From contig MU646427.1 in NCBI GenBank assembly GCA_026770585.1, forward strand, positions 13,635 to 32,560: a DNA stretch of 18,926 nucleotides. The letters run 5' to 3'. The notes below the pieces were generated by a model. That model had not been told where the DNA came from, searched no databases, and worked only from the letters and a program-made list of their open reading frames with translations. Shown piece by piece: positions 12,001-15,599 of the stretch. A program made the translations under genes and the position numbers. The DNA is from Baffinella frigidus. Its lineage: Eukaryota; Cryptophyceae; Cryptomonadales; Baffinellaceae. Every line of letters begins with the position of its first letter. Positions within the stretch are counted from its first letter, which is position 1.

Positions 12001-15000
12001 ATTTTCCCCCGGATTTTCGGGGGAAATTCCGGTTGGAATCCATAGCAATGAATACGATTCTAGTACAAATCGTTTAGATGGACTGCATCCGTGAAGACCT
12101 CGGTGGCTGCTAAGTGAATAGGGGGTCCGGACCTGTTCCTGCATCTGTGAAGACCTTGGTGGCTGCTAAGTGGTTGGCAGCCACCGGTGCCCTTTCCTTC
12201 CGGATTTTTTGGGGGAGATTTGCTGACTTTTGGCGATATTCCCGGGTGAGAATCAACTTTGGACATATTGCCGGAAGACACCGGCCACTGCCAGTGGAAT
12301 GCCTACCTGCCGTTCGATTGTTGACCCGTCCCCCAAATGTTGACCTGGCGGTCAAATGTTGACGCGTCGCCTGAATGTTGACAAGTCAACATTTGCCGCA
12401 GGTTCAAGACAGCAACAAGCAGCAGGCCTTCCTGAACCGTCAAACTCAGAAAATCATCAGGTAAAGCCTAAACCCTGAAGCCGAAACCATGAACCCTACA
12501 GCCTGAACAAACTCTAAACCCTCAAACCGAACCACTGAACCCTGACCCTCAAACCCTAAACCCTAAACCCTAAACCCTAAACCCTAAACCCTAAACCCTA
12601 AACCCTAAACCCCAAAGCTCCAACCCTAAACCACAAACCCCAAACCCTAAACCCCAAACCTCAAACCCTAAACCCTGCAACAGGCGCGTGCAGCTTTCCC
12701 AGAAACGCACAAGCCAGCTTGGTAACCCCCTAAACCCCAAACCCTAACCCCTAGACCCTAAACTCCAAACCCTAAACTCTAAACCCAAAACCCAAAAACC
12801 CAAACCCTAAACCCTGAACCCTGAACCCTGAACGATAAACCCTAAATCCTCAGCCCTGAACCCTAATCCCTGATCCAGCCAGCTTGGTAACCCTCTAAAC
12901 CCTAACCCCCAAACCCTAAGCCCTGAACCCTAAACCCCAAACCCTAAGCCCTGAACCCTCAGTCGTTCAAACACGTGTGTCTCTCTCCACAAAATACGCG
13001 GTTTCCGTCATGTAATGTGCGGTTTGCCTACACCCGAAACCCGAAACCCGAAACCCGATACCCTAGGCTTCCGGGCTTGGGTGTGGCACCCGTCCTAAGC
13101 CCGAGCCCCAAACCCAAAACCCAAAACCTAAAACCCAAAACCCAAACTCCAAAACACAAAATCCAAACCTCAAACCCCCCCCAAAAAAAAACCAAACCCC
13201 AAACCCCAAACCCCAAACCCCAAACCCCAAACCCCAAACCCGAAACCAGAGCATTTGCTGCAAAGCATGCGGGAGGGCCGCACGCGCGGCAAGTCCATTT
13301 CCAAAGAAGGTGCCCGGGAAGGTGCAACGCCTACACCCGAAACCCTAAACCCTAAACCCTAAACCCTAAACCCTAAACCCTGAATCCTGAACCCTAGACC
13401 CTAAACCCTACACACTCAACACTCAACACTCAACACTGAACACTCAACAATAGAGGCAATTCCATTTCCAAAGAAACCGGGAAGGAGCAACCTCATCCCG
13501 GGCCTGGATAGGTTTAATTTCGTCGACTGTCCATCTAAAATATTTATGGTACAAACCCAGCTATTTTAAAGCCCGAAACACTCAGCACTGGAGGCCAGTC
13601 CATAGAGTGTTTGCGGTAATTGTTGTCCGTTTTGGACGTACGGTTTTCCGGTTTGCCGATTTTGAAAGGGACTTACAGGACGTGACAAGGATTTTAAATA
13701 GTACCAGAAATGCGCCTCTTGGTACTATTTAAAATCCCGAATCCCAAAACCGTGAACCCTCAACCCCGGAGCTTCAAACCTAATCCCTAATCCCAAAACC
13801 GTGAACCCTAAACTCTAAACCTTCCAACCTGAACCCTAATCCGGAACCCATAAACAATAAACCATAATCCCAAAACCATAAAACCTAAACCCTAAACCCT
13901 AAACACCAAACCCCAAACCCTCAACCCCAACCCTTAAACCCCAACCCCTAAAACCCCAACCCCTACCCCAAAACCCCAACCCCTCAACCCCGAACCCTAA
14001 ATCCCAAAGGCGCGTCCCCCACCCGGACATCGCCAATGCGAGCGCTAGCGGCGCGGAATTCGACCGGGGGGGGGTCTGCCCAAGAAGTGGAGCCCTTTCT
14101 CCGCCCGGGTGTGCATTCATCGTCGGGGGGGGAGGTGCGAGGCCCCTCAACTCAACGCTAGACCCTGAACCTTAAACACCAAACAATAAATAACGATAAA
14201 TACTAAATAATAATAAATAGATAATAAACACTAAACGTCAAACACTGAATACGTAACACGAAACAAGTAACACGAAAAACAAAACCGTAAACACCAAACA
14301 ACAAACAACAAAAAACAAAAAACAAAAAACAAACAAAAACCACGAAACACGAAACACGAAACGAGACACACGAAACACGAAACACAAAGCGAAGATTAGT
14401 GTTCACTACACTCCCCAACGCGGCTCAACAGCACGCCCCACCAGCCTCAACTCAAACCCTAAACCCTAAACCCTAAACCCTAAACCCTAAACCCTAAACC
14501 TTGAACCCTAAACCCTAAACCCTAAACCCTAAACCCTCATCCCTAATCCCCTAACCCTGAGCCCTTCCTCCGTCCGGACCCGCAAGCGGCGTCCCGAAAG
14601 GAGGTACGACGCCCGAGACCCTCAAATTAAACAATACCCACACAGCGGGCTACGAAGAGATTTTCGGGTAGGAAATGTCCGAGTTTCCGTTGCCTTATAC
14701 GAAGGAACCCCGCTAGGTCCCTACGGGTTGCCTACCGTAGGTTCACAGGTTTTATCGCTTAGGGGTTATTCAAAATCCCTTCCAAGACCCTAAACCGTGA
14801 GCCCTTCCTCCGCCTGGACCTGCACTTGTCGGCAGAGAGGAAGGTACCACACGAGGCTAACCAGGCGAACAGAATAGATGGATGTTTTAGGGTCGTGTGG
14901 GCAAAGCTACACGGAAAGCGTGCAGGAACGTGACCAATGTGCTGACCTTTGGCGTGTAAACCCTGAACCTCAAACCTCAAACCAAGACTCGTGTTCTCTA

Positions 15001-15403
15001 CCGCCCAAACCCCAAATAAACCTCGAACCCAAACTCAGAACCCGAAACCCAAATTCCTACACCCGAAACCCGTACTCTCAAAACCCCAAACGCAGGAGAA
15101 TAACGCGGCGGGCCTGAGTGCGGATCGGCTGCTTTGATCCGGGGAACCCCTTTTTTTTTCATCTGATGGCAACGAAAATTACTACACGGTTCGTTCTTAT
15201 TAGTAATATTAAAGGATTTGTGTGGCAATTTTGATTGCCATCAAATGAAAGAAAAATAGGTTTCCTCGGTTAGCTTGTGCGGAGAGTCTCGGTGGGGCTT
15301 CGGGTGTTGGGTTTGGGGTCTCCGGAGATTCGAGAGGTGCGGCGCGAGAGCGCCGCACCTCACCATAACCGGTTCCGCTCGAGCATATAACCTGTTCTAG
15401 AGC

Positions 15404-15438
<35 letters not shown>

Positions 15439-15455
15439 TACATAGATAGATATAC

Positions 15456-15491
<36 letters not shown>

Positions 15492-15561
15492 ATAGATATA
15501 GATAGATATAGATAGAAAGATAGAAAGATAGAAAGATAGATAGATAGAAAGATAGATAGAT

Positions 15562-15599
<38 letters not shown>

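Noticed and set aside
12060-12362. Overlapping open frames of 70-80 residues on both strands
   Set aside because: Overlap each other and contain direct and inverted repeats; no recognisable domain, and the region fits an intron between exons 12 and 13.
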